DNA of 35,345 nt from CAYVMP01 sp964452635 (GCA_964452635.1 CAYVMP010000007.1:1-35345); one strand, 5' to 3'. Positions 8,014-15,292 are shown, counted from the stretch's first letter. Numbers and translations: made by a program. Notes: generated by a model from the letters alone, not told the origin.

Positions 8014-8661
8014 ATGACCATCTTTACACTGATACAATCAATAGAACACGCAGTGCTTCCGATGGGTGCCTTTGGTGTATTTCTCGCGGAAATTATCGAA
8101 GAGATTGTTGCTCCGATTCCATCGGCACTTGTTTTGCTGACTGCTGGGTTTGTGTTTCTCAAGGGGGCATTTTCATTTGCACTCCTCACAAAACTTATTT
8201 TTGTCGTCGTTATTCCGGGTGCATTGGGTCTTACTCTTGGATCGTTGTTTGTATATTATATTTTTTATTACGGAGGAAAAATTTTCATAGATGCATACGG
8301 TTCATTTTTTGGAATCACATGGAGTGAGATTGTAAAGTTTGAAGAGAAGATGAAGGGTTCTGCATTCGATGAGTATCTTTTTCTTTCTGCGCGTATTGTT
8401 CCGCTCGTACCGAGTGTGGTGATTGCAGTCTACGGAGGTGTGACACGTATGGATATTAAAAAATATATTTTGCTCACATTTGTTGGTTCACTCATTAAAG
8501 CATTTATTCTTGGACTCATCGGGTATAAAGTGGGGAGTGTGTATTCTGTGTATGCTCAGAAAATAGCATCTGTTGAAAATGCTGTGTTGATTGGTATCTG
8601 TATCTGCGCAGTGTTTTTTATTGGATACCGTATGTACAGAAAATACACACATAAAAAGTGA
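8014..8661 (+). CDS. DedA family membrane protein (VTT domain)
   Basis: The 215-residue protein has several membrane segments and the DedA hallmarks: an early acidic EIIEEIVAPIPSALVLL motif (compare E-x-PxPSE) and SARIVPLVPSVVIAVYGGVTRM (compare the F.GR..P..R region). A C-terminal double hydrophobic stretch follows. DedA proteins are membrane lipid translocases, some of which recycle undecaprenyl phosphate. Its position right after murF, six bases away, fits a role in cell-wall lipid carrier supply. Its exact substrate is not determined by sequence. Confidence 0.85.
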   Translation: MTIFTLIQSIEHAVLPMGAFGVFLAEIIEEIVAPIPSALVLLTAGFVFLKGAFSFALLTKLIFVVVIPGALGLTLGSLFVYYIFYYGGKIFIDAYGSFFGITWSEIVKFEEKMKGSAFDEYLFLSARIVPLVPSVVIAVYGGVTRMDIKKYILLTFVGSLIKAFILGLIGYKVGSVYSVYAQKIASVENAVLIGICICAVFFIGYRMYRKYTHKK

Positions 8662-8709
8662 TTCCATTTTTTAAATAATATGGTACAGTTTCTGTATGGT
8701 TTCCTGCAG

Positions 8710-8782
8710 TGCTCCTGTAAGGAGGAAATCGGGTTTGTGGTGTTAAGTCAATTATTGGCCTTATCGTCTAACGGTCAGGACG
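8710..8782 (+). repeat. Tandem repeat copy 1: tRNA-Glu leader plus 5' half of tRNA
   Basis: This 73-base segment is nearly identical to 8875-8947. It begins with a small hairpin CTCCT-GTA-AGGAG and ends with the acceptor strand and D arm of a tRNA (GGCCTTATCGTCTAACGG, 8757 on). After GGACG the similarity fades: an anticodon-like stem-loop remains, but there is no T arm or 3' acceptor strand. It is a broken tRNA-Glu copy, not a working tRNA. Confidence 0.85.
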
Positions 8783-8799
8783 AAACCTTCGAGAGGTGA

Positions 8800-8870
8800 G
8801 AGCCGATGGGTATCGGCTCGCAAGACCTTTTGAGATAGAATCGAGTGTAGCGAGATTTTATCCAAAAGGT
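8800..8870 (+). repeat. Two palindromes replacing the 3' half of the broken tRNA copy
   Basis: GAGCCGAT-GGGT-ATCGGCTC (8800-8819) is a perfect 8-base stem. It is followed by ACCTTTTG (8825-8832) pairing with CAAAAGGT (8863-8870), whose interior GATAGAATC/GATTTTATC pairs further with one wobble. The block fills the space between the two leader/tRNA repeats. Confidence 0.75.
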
Positions 8871-8874
8871 GTAC

Positions 8875-8947
8875 TGCTCCTGTAAGGAGGAAATCGGGTT
8901 TGCAGTGTTAAGATAATTATTGGCCTTATCGTCTAACGGTTAGGACG
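8875..8947 (+). repeat. Tandem repeat copy 2: leader and 5' half of the intact tRNA-Glu
   Basis: This is the second copy of the 73-base repeat, differing from 8710-8782 at only a few positions. It continues into the complete tRNA-Glu gene. Confidence 0.85.
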
Positions 8948-8993
8948 GAGCCTTCTCAAGGCTTAAATCGGGGTTCGATTCCCCGTAAGGTCA
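8922..8993 (+). tRNA. tRNA-Glu (anticodon CTC)
   Basis: A full cloverleaf can be drawn. The acceptor GGCCTTA pairs with TAAGGTC (8986-8992). The D arm is GTCT/GGAC. The anticodon stem GAGCC/GGCTT carries loop TTCTCAA with anticodon CTC at 8955-8957. The T arm CGGGG/CCCCG has loop TTCGATT. The variable loop is four bases. The discriminator is A and no CCA is encoded. The anticodon reads GAG codons, hence glutamate. Its 3' end is the left arm of a long inverted repeat that includes the transcription terminator. Confidence 0.95.
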
Positions 8994-9289
8994 CAAAATA
9001 ATCCCCAAGAGGGGATTTTTGTGACCTTAAGCAAATCAAAGATTTGCGTCGGGGGAATCGAAGGAATTCGCGGTTTACAAGTACACCAGTGCTTGTCGCG
9101 AATTACCGTTTTGAATTTCAATGAGTGACGACGAATTGAAATTCAAAAAGATTACCCCGTAAGGTCACATTTCACAATAAAGGTACCTGACCCCTTTAAT
9201 GCCCATTTCAAGAAGTGACGACCCATTCGAAAGAGTGGGTCTTTTCATTTTTAAATCGAAAGCGTACTCGTGATTCCCCGTAAGGTCAC
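8977..9289 (+). repeat. Three direct copies of the tRNA-Glu 3' end with palindromic spacers
   Basis: GATTCCCCGTAAGGTCAC occurs at 8977-8994 (in the tRNA) and 9272-9289; a copy with one extra A occurs at 9150-9168. Inverted pieces lie at 9021-9029 and 9050-9062, split by the hairpin GCAAATC-AAA-GATTTGC. The spacers hold long hairpins: AATTCGCG/CGCGAATT enclosing ACAAGTAC/GTGCTTGT (9065-9104), a 14-base stem at 9109-9122/9135-9148, and GACCCATTC-GAAA-GAGTGGGTC (9220-9241). Both spacers share TTTCAA-N2-AGTGACGAC (9116 and 9206). The direct copies resemble attachment-site duplications at a tRNA gene. No coding gene is seen between 8662 and 9340. Confidence 0.75.
8986..9029 (+). terminator. tRNA-Glu terminator inside a long inverted repeat
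   Basis: ATCCCC-AAGA-GGGGAT with following T's (9001-9020) is a classic terminator. The pairing extends outward: TAAGGTCACAAAA (8986-8998) is repeated inverted as TTTTGTGACCTTA (9017-9029). The tRNA's own 3' end therefore forms part of the stem. Confidence 0.75.
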
Positions 9290-9294
9290 CAACG

Positions 9295-9335
9295 TTGACA
9301 AATTATTAAAATATATGTTAATTTAAACATGGAGG
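9295..9335 (+). promoter_or_regulatory. Promoter and Shine-Dalgarno of the zinc-ribbon gene
   Basis: TTGACA (9295-9300), a 17-base spacer and TTAATT (9318-9323) form a promoter. GGAGG at 9331-9335 lies five bases before the ATG at 9341. This fixes the start there rather than at the ATG at 9329, which overlaps the Shine-Dalgarno. Confidence 0.65.
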
Positions 9336-9340
9336 TAGGT

Positions 9341-9586
9341 ATGATAAATCATGTTCATGTAAAGTGTTTTGGAGAAAAATGCGATAAAACAATTAGGATC
9401 TCAGTAACTACTGAAATCCTGGGGAAAACTGTCACAGTTGGTTGTCCGGATTGCAAGACAAAAAATCGTGTTGCAATTCCGGAGAAAATCGTTGATGGAT
9501 CAAAAAAACCTTCTTCACCACTTTTTCCCGACCCAGATCCTTTTAAGGATTTAAGGGCATTCGGAGATATTTTCGGCAGGAGGTAA
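9341..9586 (+). CDS. Small zinc-ribbon-like protein
   Basis: The 81-residue product has two cysteine pairs near its N-terminus, CFGEKC and CPDC (as GCPDCKTKN), spaced like a zinc ribbon with beta strands between them. A proline-rich C-terminal tail (SSPLFPDPDPF) follows. Small zinc ribbons of this type bind nucleic acid or protein, but nothing shows which. The gene follows the tRNA-Glu repeat region, has a strong promoter and Shine-Dalgarno, and ends in its own terminator. It is a likely accessory cassette. I do not recognise a named family. Confidence 0.7.
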   Translation: MINHVHVKCFGEKCDKTIRISVTTEILGKTVTVGCPDCKTKNRVAIPEKIVDGSKKPSSPLFPDPDPFKDLRAFGDIFGRR

Positions 9587-9644
9587 AAACCCACTTTTAT
9601 GGGATTGGTGAAAATTCACCAGCTGTATCGGTGGGTTTTCTTTT
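9586..9644 (+). terminator. Terminator of the zinc-ribbon gene
   Basis: AAAACCCAC (9586-9594) pairs with GTGGGTTTT (9631-9639), enclosing a second hairpin GGTGAAAATTCACC. A T-rich tail follows. The stem begins at the last base of the stop codon. Confidence 0.75.
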
Positions 9645-9707
9645 ACCTGAGTACCAAAAACTTCTTAATATTCATATGCAAAAGGTTCCAATTCCACGTC
9701 TTTTGGG

Positions 9708-10151
9708 TCACAAATTTTCTTCTCTTTTCTCTGAAAATTGAACAATAAAATTTCTGATTTCTGCAACAATGATATCTTTGTCTTTCGCTTCGCTTGAAGC
9801 TACTTTTTTCGAAAATTCATACAATTCACCGTTACTTACCTTTAATCTGCGTTTATTTCCATACATAAAATAGATTAAAGCAAGAACTGCTACTCTTTTA
9901 TTTCCATTTTGAAAAGGATGATTTTTGATCATCAGATAAAATAACATTGCTGCTTTGGTTTCAAAACTTTTATATAAACTTTTTCTATCAAAAGTCTGAA
10001 ATGGAGTTTTTAAACAACTCTCAAGTTTATCTGGATATCGTGTATCGAAGGGAGGAATTGGCTCGCCATATTCCATCAATTCTTGGGCAAGTCGATGGGC
10101 AATATATTCTATTTCTGCAATATTGATTTTTTTAATTGTAAATCGTGCCAT
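9708..10151 (-). CDS. doc: Doc/Fic family toxin
   Basis: The 147-residue protein has the Doc-type Fic motif HPFQNGNKR at residues 78-86. Its histidine, asparagine and NKR residues match the kinase-like Doc toxins. Doc of phage P1 phosphorylates EF-Tu and stops translation. The size is that of a stand-alone Doc. It lies five bases after a small helix-turn-helix gene in the usual antitoxin-toxin order, with palindromic operators upstream. The target here is inferred from the family. It is in the accessory patch next to the tRNA-Glu locus. Confidence 0.9.
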   Translation of the reverse strand: MARFTIKKINIAEIEYIAHRLAQELMEYGEPIPPFDTRYPDKLESCLKTPFQTFDRKSLYKSFETKAAMLFYLMIKNHPFQNGNKRVAVLALIYFMYGNKRRLKVSNGELYEFSKKVASSEAKDKDIIVAEIRNFIVQFSEKREENL

Positions 10152-10156
10152 AAAGG

Positions 10157-10426
10157 TTATTCAGCACCAAGTTTTCTTAAGGCATCCCCATATTCTCTTA
10201 CTGCTCTTTTGACAACTTCGTCCATTTCTTTTTTCTTTTCAGGAGAAATAAAAGTTCCGATTGCACTAAAAAATTCTTCGATGAGTATTACATAATTACG
10301 ACCAATTTTGAAAGCTTTTATTTTTCCGCTTTTAATTTTTTTAAATACAGCAATTCTACTCACACCTAATAGGTGAGCTAGTTCTGCCGTAGAAAGATAT
10401 TCCTTTTTGGTCTTATTTTCATTCAT
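10157..10426 (-). CDS. Excisionase-type HTH antitoxin
   Basis: The 89-residue protein starts with an excisionase/MerR-like helix-turn-helix (YLSTAELAHLLGVSRIAVFKKIKSGKIKAFKIGRNY is split over residues 10-45). A helical C-terminal tail (KRAVREYGDALRKLGAE) probably binds and neutralises Doc, as the tail of Phd does. It is encoded immediately before doc, five bases apart. Two related palindromes lie just upstream of its start, so it probably represses its own operon. Assignment as antitoxin is inferred from gene order and architecture. Confidence 0.82.
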   Translation of the reverse strand: MNENKTKKEYLSTAELAHLLGVSRIAVFKKIKSGKIKAFKIGRNYVILIEEFFSAIGTFISPEKKKEMDEVVKRAVREYGDALRKLGAE

Positions 10427-10431
10427 ATTTA

Positions 10432-10453
10432 TAGGTTAACATATGTTAACCTA
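10432..10453. promoter_or_regulatory. Operator 1 of the doc operon, 22-base perfect palindrome
   Basis: TAGGTTAACAT/ATGTTAACCTA is perfectly symmetric and ends six bases before the antitoxin start at 10426. It probably overlaps the promoter and is the likely autorepression site. Confidence 0.75.
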
Positions 10454-10482
10454 ATCAGCAATACATGGGCTGTGGATACATG

Positions 10483-10500
10483 AGTTAGCATATGTTAACC
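10483..10500. promoter_or_regulatory. Operator 2 of the doc operon, imperfect palindrome
   Basis: AGTTAGCAT/ATGTTAACC shares the CATATG centre and one full arm with operator 1. The centres are 49 bases apart, close to an integral number of helical turns, which would allow cooperative binding. Confidence 0.65.
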
Positions 10501-10607
10501 CATGATTATCTCAACCTCTAACAAACTTTACTATTCAATATTACCTATTCGATTCCTTGCTATACAAAAACCAAATATGCTACTGTTCTTCACAGAAGGA
10601 GATTTTT

Positions 10608-11180
10608 GTGAAAAAACAAGACGGATTGTCCGATCGTTTGCCTGATATTATAGGAGATCTCATAAGAGATTTCACTGAATTCATGTCCACGGTCGGGTAC
10701 ATAGAGACCAGAATTGATGTGGACGGAAAAGTCATTGTATTGGAAGCATTGCTATCTCGTGCTGAGGAATTGTGTTGGAGCGTGGCTTGCGATGGTAAGG
10801 TCGATGCTTTCCATGTCATTGTTGAACATTTGATTGCAATTGAGAAGATTTGCGTTGACACTTTCCGTGGTCAATTGAAAGAGACAATCAAGCACATTTC
10901 TATTGGGTCGGGTGTTCTGCAAAAACGATACGAAGTTCATCCCGTGATGAATTTGAACGGAGTCGTAAGAATACTTTTAGAGCTCTCATCGAACGGAGAG
11001 TGTAGAGCACAAGTTCTACAGTTGGCTATTTCAGGGATAGATCTTACACGAACCGAATACTTGCTTGGCGAGTTGAGAAACGCCGGATTGGTTGAGGAGA
11101 AGAAGGATGTGGCGGGTCAGCCACGATTCGCGATTACTGAAGCCGGTCGAAATCAACTTGAAATAATAGCAACAAAATAA
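10608..11180 (+). CDS. Hypothetical protein with C-terminal winged-helix-like domain
   Basis: I place the start at GTG 10608 because AAGGAG (10596-10601) lies six bases upstream; a frame extension to 10557 exists but lacks a ribosome site. The 190-residue product has a helical N-terminal part (about residues 1-110). Its C-terminal region (LTRTEYLLGELRNAGLVEE, then QPRFAITEAGRNQLEII) looks like a winged helix of the kind found in PadR or ArsR regulators. The N-terminal part is unrecognised. An extended -10 (TTGCTATAC) lies near 10558-10566 and a strong terminator follows. It is likely an accessory regulator. Confidence 0.65.
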   Translation: MKKQDGLSDRLPDIIGDLIRDFTEFMSTVGYIETRIDVDGKVIVLEALLSRAEELCWSVACDGKVDAFHVIVEHLIAIEKICVDTFRGQLKETIKHISIGSGVLQKRYEVHPVMNLNGVVRILLELSSNGECRAQVLQLAISGIDLTRTEYLLGELRNAGLVEEKKDVAGQPRFAITEAGRNQLEIIATK

Positions 11181-11188
11181 TGTTCACC

Positions 11189-11221
11189 GCTCGCTGTTAA
11201 AACACAGCGGGCTTTTGTTTT
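11189..11221 (+). terminator. Terminator after the winged-helix gene
   Basis: GCTCGCTGT (11189-11197) pairs with ACAGCGGGC (11204-11212) with one G-T wobble, followed by TTTTGTTTT. Confidence 0.85.
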
Positions 11222-11235
11222 ATACTCACTATATT

Positions 11236-11244
11236 TGCTATACT
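11236..11244 (+). promoter_or_regulatory. Extended -10 TGCTATACT, leaderless SGNH hydrolase promoter
   Basis: TGCTATACT ends six bases before the ATG at 11251. With the usual 6-7 bases from -10 to +1, transcription would begin at or next to the A of the ATG. Confidence 0.65.
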
Positions 11245-11250
11245 AAAGCA

Positions 11251-11877
11251 ATGAAGAAGATACATATTCTCATTGTTGTAGCACTTTCACTCTCTGTTAT
11301 TTTTTATTTTTTCCATGGGTTATACTCACCAATTAAAAATTATCCTCCACGGAATACTATCGTCGTTGCATTTGGTGACAGTTTGATAGAGGGCAGGGGA
11401 GCAACGACGGGAAACGACCTCGTATCTCTCTTGTCACGGAAACTCGATAATCCAATCATAAATCTCGGTGTGGCGGGTAATACTACCGGAGAAGGTTTGG
11501 CACGTATTAATGAAGTCTTCATACACAGTCCCGGCACCGTCATACTTCTCCTTGGGGGCAATGACTACCTTCGTAATATTCCAGAGCAGGAAACGTTTGA
11601 TAATTTACAGACAATAATCACAGATCTCCAGTCACAAGGAATTTTCGTTATATTGCTTGGTGTGCGAGGGGGAATCTTTCGAGATAATTATAAATCAGAG
11701 TTCGATTCTCTTGCCAAAGAAATGGGTGTGCTCTATGTTCCAGATGTGCTCAATGGTATTTACGGCGATAGCCGATACATGTCAGATGTTGTACATCCAA
11801 ATGATGCTGGGTACAAGAAAATTGCAGAACGAGTTTACGCCGCGATACATGATTATATACAGATTTCGTTTAACTAG
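11251..11877 (+). CDS. SGNH/GDSL-family hydrolase (TesA-like esterase)
   Basis: The 208-residue protein has an N-terminal signal or anchor segment (residues 5-25). The SGNH blocks follow: block I AFGDSLIEG with the nucleophile serine, block II NLGVAGNTTGE, block III LLLGGNDYLRN, and block V DVVHPNDAGY with the Asp and His. These match TesA/arylesterase-like lipases and esterases acting outside the membrane. The start at 11251 is chosen because of the adjacent extended -10 and the lysine-rich signal start MKKIHILIVV. The substrate cannot be told from sequence. Confidence 0.9.
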   Translation: MKKIHILIVVALSLSVIFYFFHGLYSPIKNYPPRNTIVVAFGDSLIEGRGATTGNDLVSLLSRKLDNPIINLGVAGNTTGEGLARINEVFIHSPGTVILLLGGNDYLRNIPEQETFDNLQTIITDLQSQGIFVILLGVRGGIFRDNYKSEFDSLAKEMGVLYVPDVLNGIYGDSRYMSDVVHPNDAGYKKIAERVYAAIHDYIQISFN

Positions 11878-11909
11878 TTGAACCTTACCTAGAGCCTGTT
11901 TAGAATAGA

Positions 11910-12338
11910 CTATGGACAGACAGTGATCGCTCCGACAGGCTTCACAATTTGTTTTGAGTTTCCAGTGTTGTCTACACACCATGCATTTGCGCTGTTTGTT
12001 TTTAATCCTGCCCATGCAACCCAGTATGTAGTTCCGTCGTAGCATGCACCACCATTTCCTCCGGCGGCTACTGCTGCGTCATGTCCCTTTTTAAGTCCAA
12101 GTGATGATGTATCTGCACATGCTCCAGTGTATACATTTGTTCCCGAGTTGTTATTGTAGAGTTCTGCTGCACCACGGAGACCAACTAAGTTTGCTTTGAC
12201 ACCTGTGTCTCCGCTTCTTGACTTCGCATTTCCAAGATTTGCTAGTACAACGGTGGCAAGGAGAGCGATGATGGCGATAACAACAAGTAATTCAATCAAT
12301 GTAAAACCTTTTTTGTGTAAAAAAATATGAGTATTCAT
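11910..12338 (-). CDS. Type IV pilin / pseudopilin
   Basis: The protein begins MNTHIFLHKKGFTLIELLVVI. The prepilin peptidase site is KKG followed by FTLIE with the conserved Glu at mature position 5, and a long hydrophobic helix follows (to about residue 35). The C-terminal part is a small globular domain with four cysteines, which could form one or two disulphides (GACADTS, GGACYDG, NAWCVDN, ITVCP). The product would be cleaved and assembled into a type IV pilus or related fibre, often used in DNA uptake and adhesion. The start at 12338 gives the normal short leader. A TATACT box lies 12 bases upstream. Confidence 0.92.
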   Translation of the reverse strand: MNTHIFLHKKGFTLIELLVVIAIIALLATVVLANLGNAKSRSGDTGVKANLVGLRGAAELYNNNSGTNVYTGACADTSSLGLKKGHDAAVAAGGNGGACYDGTTYWVAWAGLKTNSANAWCVDNTGNSKQIVKPVGAITVCP

Positions 12339-12350
12339 GATTATGATATA

Positions 12351-12356
12351 AGTATA
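12351..12356 (-). promoter_or_regulatory. -10 box of the prepilin gene
   Basis: On the minus strand TATACT lies 12 bases before the ATG at 12338. A GACAAT stretch 18 bases further upstream may act as a -35 box. Confidence 0.5.
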
Positions 12357-12470
12357 TACCAATAATTATGGACTATTGTCTGCCAGAGTACAACACCAAA
12401 AGTGTGCCTATGGGGATAAGTGACTTGGAGGTGTTATTTGTTGCTATTTTCGTATTTGAAAAACATCATA

Positions 12471-12476
12471 TATACT
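12471..12476 (+). promoter_or_regulatory. -10 box of the ATPase gene, leaderless spacing
   Basis: TATACT ends six bases before the ATG at 12483, the same distance as for the SGNH hydrolase and META-domain genes. No Shine-Dalgarno is present. Confidence 0.6.
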
Positions 12477-12482
12477 ATATGT

Positions 12483-15239
12483 ATGGAAAAACACACTATC
12501 GGTAGTTCGTATTCGAATGAATTTGTATCAAAGTTTAAAACACCAGAAGATGAAATTGCTTTTTTGCGTACACAGATCGCTGAACGTGAGCATGAGTTGC
12601 ACGAGAAAAAATATCCAGTCGATACAGATACTGTCGTGCGAGAACAGATTTCAAAATATCGCGGTACTCTTCCAGACGAAGTACTCGATGAGACATACGC
12701 TATTGCTTCGCACGATATAGATGCGATCACACTCAATCTCGCTCCGGAAGAACATAATAAAAAAGTTGAGGAATTGCTCGCTCTCATTAAAACAAAAGGA
12801 ATCAAAAATGTTCTTTCAATACTCGAACAGTTTAAGGATCCACATCTTGAAGATGATTTTCATAAATTCCTCGTTCAGTATGTTCGTGCCGGTCATACCA
12901 CTGACACACTCGTATCCGAGCGACAGTTTCGAGGTGTTGGAATGACACTCTACGAGGTTGTATTGCCAGAGGACAGGGAAAATGAATCATCGGGGACACA
13001 CAAGGCACTCAAAGACCTCATCTCTGGTATGGAGCAGTTTTTTGCGGGAATGCTTTCGCTATCATCGAAGGGAAATGAGGGTAACTACATGACACTAGAA
13101 ATCGCCAACCCAAATGGAAGTGATCAGTTTGTTTTCTATGTCGCTGTACCCACTCTTTTTCGAGATTTATTTGAAAAACAAATCATTTCTGTATTTCATA
13201 CAGCACGTCTCACTGAAGTGGTAGATGACTACAATATTTTCAATGAAAGTGGTGTGTCCCTCGGATCCATTGTTACTGCGTCTGAAAACCCTATCTATCC
13301 ATTTAAAACGTACGAGCAGTTTGATCATGATCCACTCAACAGTGTATTGAATAGTTTTTCTAAAATAAACAAAAATGGAGAGGGTGCGGCAATACAAATA
13401 GTGTTTACTCCTCAGGGTGATTACTTTAAAAAGAAATACGAATATGCAATCGAACAAATAGAAAAGGGTGTTCCTGTCAAGGAAGCTATCAATCTTCCAG
13501 AGACTATTGTAGGAAGTTTCGGTAAGGCACTCACTGGCCTCTTTGCATCTGCTCCAAAGGAGGGTGAAGAGAAGAAACCAATTGATGCAGAGGCGGTACA
13601 GAGAATAAAACGAAAACTTTCAAGCCCTCTTGTTGCTACAAATATTCGAGTAGTGGTTTCTGCAGAGTCTCGTCCGCACGCAGAGAATATCCTCCGTGGA
13701 ATTGAATCAAGTTTTAACCAATTCACTGATACTACTTCAAACGGCCTTCGGTTTACACATCTAGACGGTCGGGAGGCGATGAAAATGTTTAGAGATTTCT
13801 CGTTTCGAGCATATTCGTCTGATCATCTGCTTCCGCTCAACATTCATGAGCTTACAACACTCATTCATTTCCACACGACACTCCTCGCACCGACTCCACA
13901 ACTCAAACAGACTCAGTCGGTCACTGCTCCAGCACCTTCGGATCTATCTTCCGAGGGCACGTTGCTCGGTGTGAATTCATACAGAAATGTAGATACCGAT
14001 ATACGCATGAGCACAGATGACCGTTTGAGACATTTCTATACCATCGGTCAGACAGGTACAGGTAAATCAACACTTCTCAAAAATATGATTATTCAGGATA
14101 TCATGGCAGGCGACGGTGTTTGTATGATTGATCCACATGGAATTGATATTTTGGATATTCTCGCAAACGTGCCAGAACATCGGTTTAAGGATGTAGTGTA
14201 TTTCGACCCAAGCTATGTTGACCGACCGATGGCACTCAACATGCTTGAGTACGATAGATCAAAACCGGAGCAGAAAACATTTGTGGTCAATGAACTCTTT
14301 AGTATTTTTCAGAAATTATACGGTGCTGTTCCAGAGAGTATGGGGCCGATGTTCGAACAGTATTTTCGTAACGCAACAATGCTCGTCATCGAAGATCCTG
14401 ACAGTGGATGCACATTGCTCGATGTATCACGTGTCATGTCCAATAAAGAATACAGACAACTCAAGCTCGCTAATTGCAAAAATCCCGTCGTTGTTCAGTT
14501 CTGGACGGAAGTGGCAGAGAAGGCTGGTGGGGAAGCGTCGCTTGCGAACATTGTTCCATACATCACATCCAAATTCGACGTGTTCCTTGCAAACGACATC
14601 ATGCGACCGATCGTTGCACAGGAAAAATCATCTTTTGATTTTAGGGACATAATGGATAATAAAAAAATACTCCTAGTCAATCTTGCTAAGGGTCGTCTCG
14701 GAGATATCAATGCTAACCTCATTGGACTTATATTAGTCGGCAAAATTCTCATGGCTGCACTCTCTCGCGCCGATGTGGTCGGTACCAACTTCCCACCATT
14801 CTATCTCTATATTGATGAGTTTCAGAATATCACCACGAACTCAATCTCGACGATTCTCTCCGAGGCAAGAAAATACAAACTATCGCTCAACATTGCTCAT
14901 CAATTCATTGCACAGCTTGAAGAGGGGATTCGAGATGCCGTGTTTGGAAACGTCGGCTCGCTTGCAAGTTTTCGTGTTGGTGCAGAGGATGCGGAATATC
15001 TTGAGAAACAATTCTCCCCAGAGTTTAGTGCAAAGGATATTATGAACATCGACAATAGAAACGCAATCGTAAAAATGCTCGTGAGTGGTCGCCCTGCGAA
15101 AGCATTTAATATTCGAACACTTCCACCTCCAGTTGGAAAACCAGAAACTATCGAGTCACTCAAACAGCTCTCGTATCTGACATACGGTGGGGACAGGTCT
15201 GAGATTGAAGCACATATTCTGAAGAAATATAAAAAGTAA
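12483..15239 (+). CDS. VirD4/HerA-like DNA translocase-type ATPase with large N-terminal region
   Basis: The 918-residue protein has an N-terminal region of about 500 residues followed by a RecA-fold ATPase. Walker A is GQTGTGKST (about residues 522-530), followed by VCMIDPHGID. Walker B is LYIDEFQNI (about 775-783). This arrangement matches type IV secretion coupling or DUF87/TraM-recognition ATPases common in Patescibacteria, which move DNA or protein across the envelope. No membrane segment is obvious, so it may need a membrane partner. Its N-terminal region resembles the separate protein encoded at 23841-25091. The start at 12483 is set by the close TATACT box. Substrate is inferred only. 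Confidence 0.85.
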   Translation: MEKHTIGSSYSNEFVSKFKTPEDEIAFLRTQIAEREHELHEKKYPVDTDTVVREQISKYRGTLPDEVLDETYAIASHDIDAITLNLAPEEHNKKVEELLALIKTKGIKNVLSILEQFKDPHLEDDFHKFLVQYVRAGHTTDTLVSERQFRGVGMTLYEVVLPEDRENESSGTHKALKDLISGMEQFFAGMLSLSSKGNEGNYMTLEIANPNGSDQFVFYVAVPTLFRDLFEKQIISVFHTARLTEVVDDYNIFNESGVSLGSIVTASENPIYPFKTYEQFDHDPLNSVLNSFSKINKNGEGAAIQIVFTPQGDYFKKKYEYAIEQIEKGVPVKEAINLPETIVGSFGKALTGLFASAPKEGEEKKPIDAEAVQRIKRKLSSPLVATNIRVVVSAESRPHAENILRGIESSFNQFTDTTSNGLRFTHLDGREAMKMFRDFSFRAYSSDHLLPLNIHELTTLIHFHTTLLAPTPQLKQTQSVTAPAPSDLSSEGTLLGVNSYRNVDTDIRMSTDDRLRHFYTIGQTGTGKSTLLKNMIIQDIMAGDGVCMIDPHGIDILDILANVPEHRFKDVVYFDPSYVDRPMALNMLEYDRSKPEQKTFVVNELFSIFQKLYGAVPESMGPMFEQYFRNATMLVIEDPDSGCTLLDVSRVMSNKEYRQLKLANCKNPVVVQFWTEVAEKAGGEASLANIVPYITSKFDVFLANDIMRPIVAQEKSSFDFRDIMDNKKILLVNLAKGRLGDINANLIGLILVGKILMAALSRADVVGTNFPPFYLYIDEFQNITTNSISTILSEARKYKLSLNIAHQFIAQLEEGIRDAVFGNVGSLASFRVGAEDAEYLEKQFSPEFSAKDIMNIDNRNAIVKMLVSGRPAKAFNIRTLPPPVGKPETIESLKQLSYLTYGGDRSEIEAHILKKYKK

Positions 15240-15268
15240 GATGTGTCGTTCGAAAAAAAGGTAGTGAA

Positions 15269-15292
15269 AAAGCCCAGCGATCACTGGGCTTT
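15269..15292 (-). terminator. Terminator of the two-gene mini-operon
   Basis: On the minus strand AAAGCCCAG-TGATCG-CTGGGCTTT is followed by further T's. The stop codon of the 63-residue gene (15281-15283) lies in the loop. The plus strand lacks a T run, so it serves the minus strand. Confidence 0.8.

Noticed and set aside
8757..8870. First tRNA-like copy as a second functional tRNA, possibly a serine tRNA with a long variable arm
   Set aside because: The acceptor strand, D arm and a weak anticodon-like loop are present, but there is no T arm with TTCRA and no matching 3' acceptor strand.
8700..9290. CRISPR array
   Set aside because: Repeats are few, irregular in length and spacing, derived from the tRNA, and the spacers are palindromic; no cas genes are present.
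9329..9340. ATG at 9329 as start of the zinc-ribbon gene
   Set aside because: It overlaps the GGAGG ribosome site that serves the ATG at 9341.
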